64,000 bases of DNA from Lagopus muta. Its lineage: Eukaryota > Chordata > Aves > Galliformes > Phasianidae. How positions within the stretch are numbered: position 1 is the first letter of the stretch; each line of letters starts with the position of its first letter. Shown here piece after piece: positions 1 to 10,052 of this stretch. The stretch is taken from assembly GCF_023343835.1 (NCBI RefSeq), contig NC_064466.1, positions 124,001 through 188,000 on the forward strand, read 5' to 3'. A model generated the notes under the pieces. That model did no database searches and had not been told where the DNA came from. It was given only the letters and a program-made list of their open reading frames with translations. The translations under genes were made by a program, and so were the position numbers.

Positions 1-98
1 TTCAGGACTTCCAGCATCTTAGCAGCGAGAGGAAACGTTGGCCAACGTTATTTGTCGCGGCGAACGTATCTCAACGCTCTGATTTTCTTTGTCTTCAG

Positions 99-571
99 AG
101 GTGAATGTGAGCATCGGCTCCGAGCTGGAGGACCTGGAGGAGAAGGCAGGCAGTGATTCAGAGCCAGCCTTTGTGACGCAGCCACGGGGCCATTTCAGCC
201 GTCAGCCCGTGAAATACGCCCGAGCGCAACCGAAAGCACGACCACACATCCCCAAGCCTTCCAGCTTGCCCTTGAGAGCTACCACATCACCCAGCGTGGT
301 AACGGACTCTGGGGCAGAAGGCAGCCCCATTGACAGCGCCTGTATGGGGAAGGAGATCCTGGAAGAGAGGACGAGGAGCAGGAACAGCTCTCCGGACATG
401 AACGCCCTCAGGCATCGAGGGAAACAGCTCAAACATTTCCAAATCACCGAGGAAACAGCCAGGATCGTCTCCAAGTTTAAAGCTGATGAGGTTTCGGCAT
501 CCTCAGGGCTCTCTTCGGGTGAGAAAGCAGTGAAATTCGGCTCGGAGATAATCCCAGAGAAAATCCTATGA
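99..571 (+). CDS. GMIP: Terminal coding exon of a GMIP-like RhoGAP gene (partial)
   Basis: This is the last coding exon of a plus-strand gene whose upstream exons lie left of the window. A pyrimidine-rich acceptor ends in CAG at 96-98; the open frame then runs about 157 residues to TGA at 569-571. The peptide is hydrophilic, rich in Ser, Pro, Lys and Glu, with a basic stretch HFSRQPVKYARAQ near its start and no obvious domain, as expected for a disordered tail. GMIP (GEM-interacting F-BAR/C1/RhoGAP protein) is inferred mainly from position: in mammals GMIP lies just upstream of LPAR2 on the same strand, and LPAR2 and PBX4 follow here in that order. No catalytic domain is visible, so the symbol is a synteny-based call. 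A paralogous RhoGAP tail is the main alternative. Confidence 0.6.
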
Positions 572-1825
572 GGATAACCGCTGGGAGAACAGGAGAGGAC
601 TGCAGTCCCACTGAGATGCTGCTGCAGAAAGGGAGAAGTAAAGAGATGTGGGGTGAGAACAGCATCCCACATCTGTAAGAGCAGCGCAGGGAGGAGACAA
701 GGCTTGGGTTGACCTGGCAGACTTTGAGTGAGCCCAGGATTTGTTCATTGCTTGGAAAATCCAACTCAAACCCAACGTCTCCTCACGCAACGTTCCAGGG
801 GTGAAGGAAACACCGGGTAGAATCGTGGGATCATGGAGCTTGGAAAAGATGACTGAGGTCATCCAGGCTGACCATTTTGCTCTGGATGTTGCTGGAGTTT
901 CCATCAGCAAGAAGCCACGTGTAAATACATTGCTGGATAAAGTGTAAGAGCTGCCACACAGCTCCCATTTCTCCCAACTATTCGACTCTCTTCCCCTTGA
1001 ATCTTCAACCTCTGCACTACTTATGAGGCTGGCTTTGTCACAAAGGAGAGGAACCCACGGTGGATGAGAGGGTTCTCTTCACCTTACAGCACCCTGCAAG
1101 AAGGGCACCCCAACTTGCTGGGTCTCCATCCCACCTGCACGGGGATTGCCCCAATTTCTGCCTCCCTGCAGCAGATTCTCTGCACAACAACAGGAACTCG
1201 GTCCTACAGTGCCATCTCGTGACACACGCATGCATGTAGGAGAGTCTTCCTACGGCGTCCCTGGGGATAACTGGGCACTGTGGGATGGCGTTACAGCCAA
1301 AGGCAGAGGAAATCTGCATGAAATTTGGGCAGCAAAATGCTGCACTGTTGGCAGTGACTTGGAGAGGAGTGGAGGTGCCAACCCAAAGGGAAACCTTCCA
1401 CGTTGCCCAACCAAAGGGAAACCTTCCCGTCTTCCAACCCAAAAAGAGAAACCTTCCCCTCTCCCAACCCACGAAGGAACACCTTTTGCCCTCTGAATCC
1501 AAAGGGAAACCTTTGGCTCTCCCAACCTAAAGGGAAACCTTTGGCTCTCCCAACCCAGGAGGGAAAACTCTGCTCTCCCAACCATCCGAAGAGGTTCAAC
1601 AACCCAACTCCTCTCTCACCTCATCAGCAGAAAGCATTTCAGCCCTTTTTCTTAACAAAGCTGTAAAGAGAAACGCTGACGATCTCTTGGTCCTATCTGT
1701 ACAGTTTGGGTTATCAGAGTTTGCATCTCTGGAGCGATGTACATTTGTGAATATATTGCTTTGAATACTAAGTTATCACCGACCGTAGAGCTTCTCTAAT
1801 AAATTACTGGGTGTTTTATTACAAC
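572..1825 (+). other. GMIP: 3'UTR of the GMIP-like gene with poly(A) signal
   Basis: Non-coding sequence follows the stop at 569-571 and ends shortly after a canonical AATAAA at 1798-1803, followed by a T-rich stretch. The upstream run TGTACATTTGTGAATATATTG looks like ordinary AT-rich 3'UTR. A short antisense CR1 3'-tail relic is discernible around 815-880 (agaatcgtgggatcatgg, then a degenerate gacc-atccag stretch). Confidence 0.6.
1376..1575. repeat. Short minisatellite, about 25-33 bp units, in the 3'UTR
   Basis: About seven imperfect units share the core CCAACCYAAAGGGAAACCTT, separated by pyrimidine-rich spacers. The units lie before the poly(A) signal, so they would be in the mature mRNA if the 3'UTR call is right. 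Confidence 0.7.
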
Positions 1826-2605
1826 TTTCTCCTGTATTTGTTCCATGAGCTTAAGCAAACACTCAGGGCACTATTATTAGAAGCACTGGGTGCTCTCAGC
1901 TCCCCACAAAACAAAGGCGTTGCTTTCCCATGCGAGGAACCAGTCGAACCCGAATGGTTCTCCTCCTAAATCTCCAATTTCCTTCTGCTGATGGAGATGA
2001 GGCAGAGGTTCGTCCTCCATAGGAGGAGCTGGGGAGGAGGGGTGTAGAGCACTTTGCTTTCCCTTCCAACGCATTCAGAAGTGCTATTAGAGAAAACATG
2101 CTTTCCTTCCCCCTGCAACTCCTCGTTGCTTGCTGTTTGCCAGTGATTTGGTCATGGGTTGAGCCGCCAAAGCAGAGCTACACAGCTGCCAGGACCCGTT
2201 GTTGTGCGGGGAGAATTTGGATGGGGATTTGCTGTCCTCCGGCCGCAGTGGACGGGGTTTGGGTTGGCAGGAGAAAAGCTGAATTTCCAAGCAGCTTGGC
2301 AGGGAGGAGAACCATCATTTCCTCTTCTTCTCCCACCCCCTCTAGGCTGGAGCTGAGCTTCAAAGGAACGACCTCAGCCCCACTGATGTGTGGGGAGGGA
2401 CAAGGACCCTCCAGGGTCTGTGCTGTGGACCACCATAAGTGTCTGATGGCCATGTCCCTAATTTCTACTACAAAGCAGGAAAACAAACACGCTGTTGGCT
2501 ACTAACGCTGCTTTCATAGCAGCACCCCACGGAGCTCCAGCCCTGCAGCTCAGATCTGCACAGCAGCATTCCTCATACAATAATGGGGAGCCACAGAAAT
2601 CTTCT
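1826..2605. other. Intergenic, no feature recognised
   Basis: Mixed-composition sequence with no convincing exon, RNA gene or repeat. The short ORFs here lack splice context and family resemblance. Confidence 0.5.
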
Positions 2606-2608
2606 CAA

Positions 2609-3255
2609 GATTCCTTCCTTCCTTCCTTCCTTCCTTCCTTCCTTCCTTCCTTCCTTCCTTCCTTCCTTCCTTCCTTCCTTCCTTCCTTCCTTCCTTCCTT
2701 CCTTCCTTCCTTCCTTCCTTCCTTCCTTCCTTCCTTCCTTCCTTCCTTCCTTCCTTCCTTCCTTCCTTCCTTCCTTCCTTCCTTCCTTCCTTCCCCCCTT
2801 CCCCCCTTCCCCCCTTCCCCCCTACCCTCCCTCCTTCCTTCCTTCCTTCCTTCCTTCCTTCCTTCCTTCCTTCCTTCCTTCCTTCCTTCCTTCCTTCCTT
2901 CCTTCCTTCCTTCCTTCCTTCCTTCCTTCCTTCCTTCCTTCCTTCCTTCCTTCCTTCCTTCCTTCCTTCCTTCCTTCCTTCCTTCCTTCCTTCCTTCCTT
3001 CCTTCCTTCCTTCCTCCCTTCCTCCCTTCCTCCCTTCCTCCCTTCCTCCCTTCCTCCCTTCCTCCCTTCCTCCCTTCCTCCCTTCCTCCCTTCCTCCCTC
3101 CCTCCCTCCCTCCCTTCCTCCCTTCCTCCCTCCCTTCCTCCCTTCCTCCCTTCTTTCCTTTCTTTCTTCCTCCCTTCCTCCCTTCTTTCCTTTCTTTCTT
3201 CCTTCCTCTCTCCCTTTCTCCCTTTCTCCCTTCCTCTCTTCCTCCCTTCCTGTTT
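2609..3255. repeat. (CCTT)n microsatellite block
   Basis: Long near-perfect TTCC/CCTT tetranucleotide tract. It is interrupted near 2794-2832 by a C-rich island, then continues to about 3013, where it decays into CCTCCCTT and finally CTTTCTTT variants. The plus strand is almost purely pyrimidine for about 640 bases. Confidence 0.97.
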
Positions 3256-3297
3256 CAGGCTTTTGCTTTTCCCCACTGAGTCAATGTGAATTCAGAG

Positions 3298-3535
3298 CTC
3301 ATCCCCATCCCACTCTGGCCCCCAGTTCAAGCCCATCCCACCTCTGTCACCATCCCCACACCTTTCCCACCTCCATCCCCATCCCAAGCCCATCTCATCC
3401 CCATCCCTGTCCCCATCCCCATTCCACCCCCATCTCCATCCATATCTCCACCCCCATCCCCATACCAAATCCATTTCTGTCCCTACTCCCATCACACCCC
3501 CACCCTCATCCCCACATCTTTACCCCCATTCCCAC
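3298..3535. repeat. CCCCAT/CCCATC-rich simple repeat
   Basis: Degenerate hexamer tract built from CCCCATCCC, CCATCTCC and similar motifs. It is continuous with the preceding polypyrimidine block after a gap of about 40 bases. Confidence 0.85.
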
Positions 3536-3539
3536 TGGG

Positions 3540-3955
3540 AAGAGTTACTGGGAATCTCTGCACCAGCTGGGACTTGGGGAGAATGAATGTGAGGAACGGA
3601 TCTTCACTGAGAGTTTGGGAATCCCTGCACCAGTGGGGAATTGGGGAGAGTTGATGGGAATCCCTGCACCGGTTGGGAAATGGAAGAATAAATGGGAATT
3701 TCTGCACCAGCTGGGACTTGGGTAGAATGAGAGGGAGGAATTGGCTCTGGGAATCTCTGCACCAGTTGGAGAAATGGGGGAGTTACTGGGAATCTCAGGG
3801 CCAGCTGGGAATTGGAAGAATGAATGGGATGAATCGGGCCACGCTGAGGATTTGGGAACCCCTGCACCAGTTGGGAAGTGGGGAGAATTAATGGGAAGCT
3901 CAGGGCCAGCTGAGGCTTGGAAGAATGAATGGGAGGAATTGGCTCTGCTGGCATA
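3540..3955. repeat. Minisatellite with GGGAATCTCTGCACCAG core
   Basis: Repeated units of roughly 35-60 bp contain GGGAATC(T/C)CTGCACCAG followed by a GGGA/GAATGA spacer. Copies are diverged, suggesting an old array. Confidence 0.85.
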
Positions 3956-3959
3956 GGGG

Positions 3960-4920
3960 GCTCAAAGGGGGGGGGGGGAGGAGGGGGTGATGCTCCTTGC
4001 AGAGTTCTTTAACATTCCCGGGATTCCAGGAGAGGGTCGCAGCAAAGAGGAGAGGGGGGATGAAGTAAAAACCTCCTGACCATCAGCAGCAGTCGCAGCC
4101 GTGAGGCTGAAGGAGAACCTTTGGCTCTGAAAACACGAAATCCACGAAAGCCATTAACGCTGCCTTGAGAAAACAGAGGTGCAATGAAGGGGAGGGAGAG
4201 GTCTGTTGACTTTGGAAGCATTTCCCTGTGAGTTCTCTCTGCTGGGCACCAGGATGTGCTCAGATGGGGTTTCTGGGACGGAGGAGGGGGTGGAGAGGGG
4301 CGGATGCTGCAAAACATGGCTGCGAAACGATCAGAGAAGGGTAAAAAATAAATTAAAACAGAAGGGAAACTCCCAGCAGCGGGGAGGGAAACGCACCTCC
4401 AGCATTGCTGCAAATGGATTCAGGCGCCCGAGCTCCAACCCGGGGCGATCGTTCAGCTGCAAAAGGAGACTGAATGGCGTCAGGTTTTTGGGGGGTTATT
4501 ATTCAGATTTTCGGTGTTGTTTTCAGGAGGAGTGAATTTCTGGGGGAGGAGTTCCGCGTCCTTGAAGGGTGAGGTCACTCGGGGTCATGCGTGCGTTTGG
4601 TTTCTCTCCAACCCGACGCAATCTCAGCTCTGCTCCCTTCAGTCTGCAAATGGATGCTCTCTTTTTTCTCCTGCTTTTTTTACCCCCCTTTTTGCAAAAA
4701 ACACGAAGGAAAAAACTGCTGTTGTTAAGCTCAGAAATGTTCTCTCCCCTCTGTCTGAAAGCACAAAACCACCCAGGACGGGTTTGCACAAGCCCTGATC
4801 TGATCCAACCTGATCTCTCCTCCCTCTCTGTCCTGAATTTGGGCTCTGTGCGTTCACTGGGGCCCAGAACTGCAAAAAATGCACTGTTGCCTCTTTGCTG
4901 CAAAGCTGCCACGGCTGTCT
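3960..4920. other. Intergenic, mostly unique
   Basis: It begins with a G-run at about 3967-3977. The rest is unique-looking sequence with no exon that I can place in a known family. Confidence 0.5.
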
Positions 4921-4924
4921 GAGC

Positions 4925-5690
4925 TCTGAGCCGTTGGGGCGGGGGGTTGGAGTTTGGGTTTGGGTTTGGAACTGGTCCCACTGGGTTCTGGTCTCCTGAT
5001 TGCTCTGGGTGTTGGTGGATAGGAACCGGTTCTGCTGGGTTCTTAGTTGTTGTTGTGGGTTTGGAACTGGTTCCATTGGGTTCTGCTCTCCTGATTGCTC
5101 TGGGTGTTGGCTGATGGGAACAGATTCTGCTGGGCTCTGCTCTCCTGATCACCCAGGTGTTGGGGGATGGAAGGAACATCAATGATGTTCTGGGTTTGGA
5201 ATTGGTCCTGCTGGGTTCTGCTCTCCCGATTGCTCTGGGTGTTGGTGGATAGGAACTGGTGAACTGGTTCTGCTGGGTTCTTCGTTGTTGTTCTGGGTTT
5301 GGAATCGGTTCTGCTGGGTTCTGCTCTCCTGATCACCCCAGGTGCTGGTGGATGGAAGGAACATCACTGATGTTCTGGGTTTGGAACTGGTTCCGTTGGG
5401 TTCTGCTCTCCCAATTGCTCTGGGTGTTGATGGATAGGAACCGGTTCTGCTGGGTTCCTCGTTGTTGTTCTGGGTTTGGAACTGGTCCCATTGGGTTCTG
5501 CTCTCCTGATTGCTCTGGGTGTTGGCTGATGGGAACAGATTGGAATCCGTCCTGCTTGGGTTCTGCTCTCCTGATCACCCCAGGTGTTGGTCCTGAGGTT
5601 CTTCATTGGATTTAGAATTGGTCCCACTGGGTTCTGCTCTTCTGATCACTGAGGTGTTGGTGGATGGGAACCGGTTCTGCTGGGTTCTTC
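4925..5690. repeat. Minisatellite, GGTTCTGCTGGGTTCTGCTC type
   Basis: Composite array of alternating motifs: GGTTCTGCTGGGTTCT, CTCCTGATTGCTCTGGGTGT and TGGTGGATAGGAACC. The longer period is about 95-185 bp; for example the ATGTTCTGGGTTTGGAA block recurs near 5185 and 5370. Confidence 0.9.
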
Positions 5691-5694
5691 CTTG

Positions 5695-6930
5695 AAATTC
5701 TGGGGCTTTCTGCTGAGTTCTCTGCTGACATTCTGACAGCCCATCACTGCTGTTTGTGTGCTGGGCTCAGAGCGGAGCTTTAAACCCACTGCTCTCAGCA
5801 CGGAACACCAAAGGGAAGGAGCGGGCAAATGAGGGTCCTAAAAGGATCCTGGAGACGAGCAGATCAGAAACGCATTGTGGGGAGGGAAGGATCAGCCCCT
5901 GTCACTCTGACAGCTTGGGTTTCTCCTTGTCATGATGGCACTGGAAGTCTGCGACCAAAGGCTTTGTCTCCAATGAGGATTTCTGGCTCTGTGTTATGTT
6001 CCCACTTCTCAGCACTCCTTGGTGGTTCTCTGCCACAAGGAGGTGACTCCATTAAACTTTAACCTTCCCAGGAGAGAACTCTGCTCCTGTGACGTTTTGC
6101 TGCTCAGAGGAACCACGTGAAGGGCGGTGGAACCTCTGCAGGTCACCCTCTTGCTCGGGAGGTTGTGGATTTACAACCAGCTGGTGATGCTCAGCTCTTC
6201 CCAATTCATTTGTATGCATTTTTTTTGGCGGCTTGCGTGAGCTCCGTGGCATCATTTCAGCCCGTGGAGGCTGCAGAATGAAGGGAGACCTTGAGGAGGT
6301 CGGTGTGATGCTCAGCTTCTGCCGGACCCCAGGGTTGCCCTGCTGACATTCCAACCTCTCCTCATCCATCGCTGCTCCTCCCGACCCGTTCCCACCTCTG
6401 CTGGTTCTGCTGGTGATTCCTCAGCCCTTCTGGTTCTGCTGGTGATTCCTCAGCCTTTCAGTTCAGCCTCAAATCTCCGTGATGAAGGCTGAGGAAGACC
6501 GCAGGTCTTAAGTGAGCAGCCGAGCACAGGTGGGTCCGGTGGGCCCAGTTTGTGCTTTATACTGGTGAAACCACCCCCCCCAGCCCGATGCCGACGGATC
6601 GGAACCGACTCCTTCCAGCCCACATTCAGAACCAGACTCCAGCTTCCATCAAGGAGGAGAGGACTCGGATTGGGGTGGATCCGGGATCCCGAAGGATCCG
6701 CCCAAGGGGAGGGGTCCAAGGAGGGAAGGGCTCATCGCAGCTCTGGCAAATTCGCCTTTGGGAGCCGTCGGCCTTAACGCCTCTCTGAAACTTTTCCACT
6801 CAGCTCTTTGGGTTTGGAAAGGCCCTTTGCCCCCCTCCCTCCCTCCCAAGATGGGGTTCTCCATATGGAACAGCTCTCCCTCTTCCCTGCGGCGGGGACA
6901 GCGATGCTAGAAGCGCGGTCTGGATGCAGT
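5695..6930. other. Intergenic, no gene recognised
   Basis: Unique-looking GC-rich sequence with no supported exon. There is a short local duplication of CTGCTGGTGATTCCTCAGCC near 6400-6460. Confidence 0.5.
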
Positions 6931-7069
6931 GGGTGTGTTTGCAGGTAAGAATGGCTTTATTTTGAAGAGAGAGCAAAAACTTTGTCCTTTTTTTTTTTCT
7001 TCACTTCTTTTTTCTGCCAGAAAGGAACCACAAACAACAACAACAAAAAAAAAAAGGAGCGGCGCTTTC

Positions 7070-7160
7070 AACCTTTGGCCCATCAATTTGCGCGGCGTGA
7101 AACAAATGGGACGGCGAGCCGGCTTGGGACAATGGGTCTATAAAAGGCAGTTTTAATTAG
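7070..7160 (+). promoter_or_regulatory. Candidate TATA-box core promoter
   Basis: CTATAAAAGGC lies at about 7139-7149, preceded by ACAATGG and a CpG-bearing stretch (CGCGGCGTG, GGGACGGCGAGCC). The orientation suits plus-strand transcription. The next plus-strand gene is LPAR2, whose 5'UTR is spliced (acceptor at 13044-13045), so this could be an upstream first exon/promoter. That link is inference only; no first exon was demonstrated. Confidence 0.3.
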
Positions 7161-7861
7161 CACTGATTGTGGATCTGAGAGGTCCATCCCCGCTCCGTCC
7201 TCCCACACCTCCGGGGGGCTGAGCAGCGCCTCTCACATTCGTGGGAGGAAGGCAGGGATGGGAGGAGGGCCCCCCTCGTGCTGTGATTTCCAGCACAGAA
7301 CCTCTTGAGCTCAGTGTGAATGGAGGGCAGCGGTTCTATGAGCGAGGAGAGGGGGGGGAGAGGGCTGGGAAGGGGGGAGAGGGCTGGGAAGGGGGGAAAG
7401 GGCTGGGAGGGGGGGGGGGGAAATGCGTTTTCATGGCCTCTCCGTGTGCCCCCACTGCGGTGTTTTCTCATTGAGAAAGGGAGCAGAGTTGGAGGAGTGC
7501 GTTCACTTCTGGTTTTGGCCATTCAACGCCGCTGTGGGTTGGGGGGCGAGGGGGGGGGAAATCCCATAAGATCCCATCACGGAGCGTGAAGAGCCGTGGG
7601 GAGGGGTCTGGGGGCTCCTCCAGATCCGCTGTGCATCACAGCAACAGATTTTGCTCACACTCTTCCTTTCCCCCCCATCGTGTTTTGCTTCGTGGCGTTG
7701 TTCTCTGCCACCGAGCGCCAAGGTCGCCTGGCTAATTAACTGCAGGGCGGTAATCAAGAGGCACAGCAGCTGCTGCTGCTTACTGGGGACGTACCCCCAT
7801 CCCCCCCCTCCCGCCCCCCAGCTCAGTGTCACACCGATTCAATTCGCTGTTGGCTCAGAAG

Positions 7862-7925
7862 TTTGGGAGGAGGAGTTGGACTCAATGATCCCAATGGGTT
7901 CCTTTCAGTTCGGGATGCCCTACGA
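7862..7925 (+). mobile_element. CR1 LINE 3'-tail relic
   Basis: The sequence GTTGGACTCAATGATCCCAA followed by TGGGTTCCTTTCAG is the CR1 3'-end pattern in sense orientation, without the terminal octamers. It is a short, diverged fragment. The rest of 7160-8420 shows nothing recognisable apart from G-runs at about 7350-7420. Confidence 0.7.
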
Positions 7926-8423
7926 GGATCTCCCTTGGAAATGTTGAGGTTTCTCGAGTGAAAGCGTGGGGTGAGCAGCTGCTGTGCCAAAACGATGCCC
8001 ACTGTGCCAGATGAATCCCCGTGGTTGTGGGGGGAAGGGCTTTAAATGGCAAAAAAAATAATGTCAGTAGGGTTGGATGGCAGAAAGATTGAATGGGGTT
8101 CAATGGCAAAAAACAAAAAGTGAGTGGGGTTTGATGGCAAAAAAACGTGAATGGGGTTGGATGTGAGTTGGATGGCATTTATGGCTTTGCTTCATGTCTG
8201 CACGGCTGGATCATTATGGGATGCTCTGAGCCCCAGTCCCACTGCAATCCCTTCCTCCCTGGGCATCCATGTGTGTCACCACGCAGTGACTTCAGCAGTG
8301 CTCTGCTGTCCTTTGGGGGTTCTGCTTTTCAAGCACTGGGTGGGAGCTGTGAGTTTGGAGCTGCTTTGCTGTCAGAATGGCCTCTCCCCAAATTCTACCT
8401 CCCAACCTGGAGCCTTCCTCCCT

Positions 8424-8660
8424 TCCTCCTTCATCCCAGTATAAATGTTCCCCTCTCCCCCCTTTCCCAGTATAAATGCTCCCCTCTCCACCCTTTCCCA
8501 GTATAAATGCTCCCCTCTCCCCCCTTTCCCAGTATAAATGCTCCCTTCTCCCCCCCTTTCCCAGCATAAATGCTCCCCTCTCCCCCCTTCCCCAGTATAA
8601 ATGCTCCCCTCTCCCCCTTTTTCCCAGTATAAATGTACCTCTGTCTCCCCTTTTCCCAGC
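8424..8660. repeat. Minisatellite, 33-35 bp, CCCAGTATAAATG core
   Basis: Seven to eight tandem copies of CCCAGTATAAATGCTCCCCT followed by a CTCCCCCCTTT spacer. Each unit carries a TATAAAT, which is simply part of the repeat. Confidence 0.95.
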
Positions 8661-8879
8661 AGAGATCAAAAGTTCAGTGCAGTGCCAGACCTGACTGCGT
8701 TGTTTGCCCAATGCTGTGCTGGGTGCGGGCGATAACGAGCCTGATTAATGACCTCACCTCCCTGCTGCTAACGAGAGCTGCAGAGTCCCGGAATGCAGTC
8801 TGTGCTGGCAGGGGAGCAGAGGACGGAGTTGTTGGGACAGTGGGAGTCTGAGCTGCGTTTGGGGGGGGTTAAAGTGTTC

Positions 8880-9690
8880 AGTGGGGTGGGGTGGGGTGGG
8901 AGGGTCCTGACAGGTCAGCCTGGGAGGGGTTGGGTTCAAAAGGTCCTTACAGGCCAAACAGGGAATGGTTGAGTTGGAGGGGTCCTTGCGGGTCAACCAG
9001 GGAATGATTGGGTTGGAAGGGTCCCTATGGGTCAACTGGAGAATGGCTGGGGTGGGGTGGAAGGGTCCTTGCAGGACAGTCAGGGAATGGTTGAGTTGGA
9101 GGGGTCCTTCCAGGTCAACCATGGAACCAGGGAATGGTCGGGGTGGAGGGGTCCTTCCAGGTCAACCATGGAGTGCTTGGGGTGGAAGGGTCCTTCCAGG
9201 TCAACCATAGAACCAGGGAATGGTCGGGGTGGAGGGGTCCTTCCAGGTCAACCAGGGAGTGCTTGGGGTGGAAGGGTCCTTCCAGGTCAACCATGGAACC
9301 AGGGAATGGTCGGGGTGGAGGGGTCCTTCCAGGTCAACCATGGAGTGGTTGGGGGTGGAGGGGTCCTTCCAGCTCAACCATGGAGTGCTTGGGGTTGAAG
9401 GGTCCTTCCAGGTCAACCATAGAGTGTTTGGGGTTGAAGGGTCCTTCCAGGTCAACCATGGAGTGCTTGGGGTTGAAGGGTCCTTCCAGGTCAACCATGG
9501 AACCAGGGAATGGTTGGGGTGGAGGGGTCCTTCCAGCTCAACCATGGAGTGCTTGGGGTTGAAGGGTCCTTCCAGGTCAACCATAGAACCAGGGAATGGT
9601 CAGGGTGGAGGGGTCCTTCCAGGTCAACCATGGAGTGTTTGGGGTGGAAGGGTCCTTGCAGGTCATCTTTAGAAGCATAAAACCATAGAA
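8880..9690 (-). repeat. CR1-tail-like satellite, about 39-bp units
   Basis: Tandem units with core GGGTCCTTCCAGGTCAACC and TGGAGTGCTTGGGGTGGAA. Some units carry an extra ACCAGGGAATGGT segment. The unit resembles the antisense CR1 3' end (ggttgg..ggaagggtcctt). Long ORFs cross it on both strands because 39 is divisible by three. Confidence 0.9.
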
Positions 9691-10045
9691 ATGGGGTTGA
9701 AGGAACAGGGGTCCAGTGCTGGGGAGTGGCACCTGATGGTCTTTCCAGGTCCCCTCCACCCTGGCCCATTCTGTGCTTTGCCAACCCCTCCATGTCAGGC
9801 CCTGCTTTTGCATCTGGGTGTCTGTAAGACGGGAAGGGAAATGATCAGAGTCCTTCCCAGGGGTTGGGCTCCATCCTCCCCACAGTTCCACTCTGACTCG
9901 GGATACCCTCTGGGTTCTGACACTTCCACATCTCCCCCTATGAGGTTTCCCCCCGATGTAATGAGTGTTGAATGACAGCACTGTTGCAGAGGGGATGGAT
10001 GGAGAACTCATGGGTTGACCGCCGCAGGTATGGGGTGCTGGGAGT
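9690..10045. other. Short unique interval with a CRE palindrome at its edge
   Basis: No gene is recognised. A perfect TGACGTCA lies at 10045-10052, directly where the next array starts. Confidence 0.5.
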
Positions 10046-10052
10046 GACGTCA

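Noticed and set aside
2495-3725. Pro/Leu/Ser ORFs over the CCTT tract
   Set aside because: Simple-repeat translation (LPSFLPSF in several frames).
8424-8660. Multiple TATAAAT motifs as promoters
   Set aside because: Each is a fixed part of a 33-35-bp minisatellite unit.
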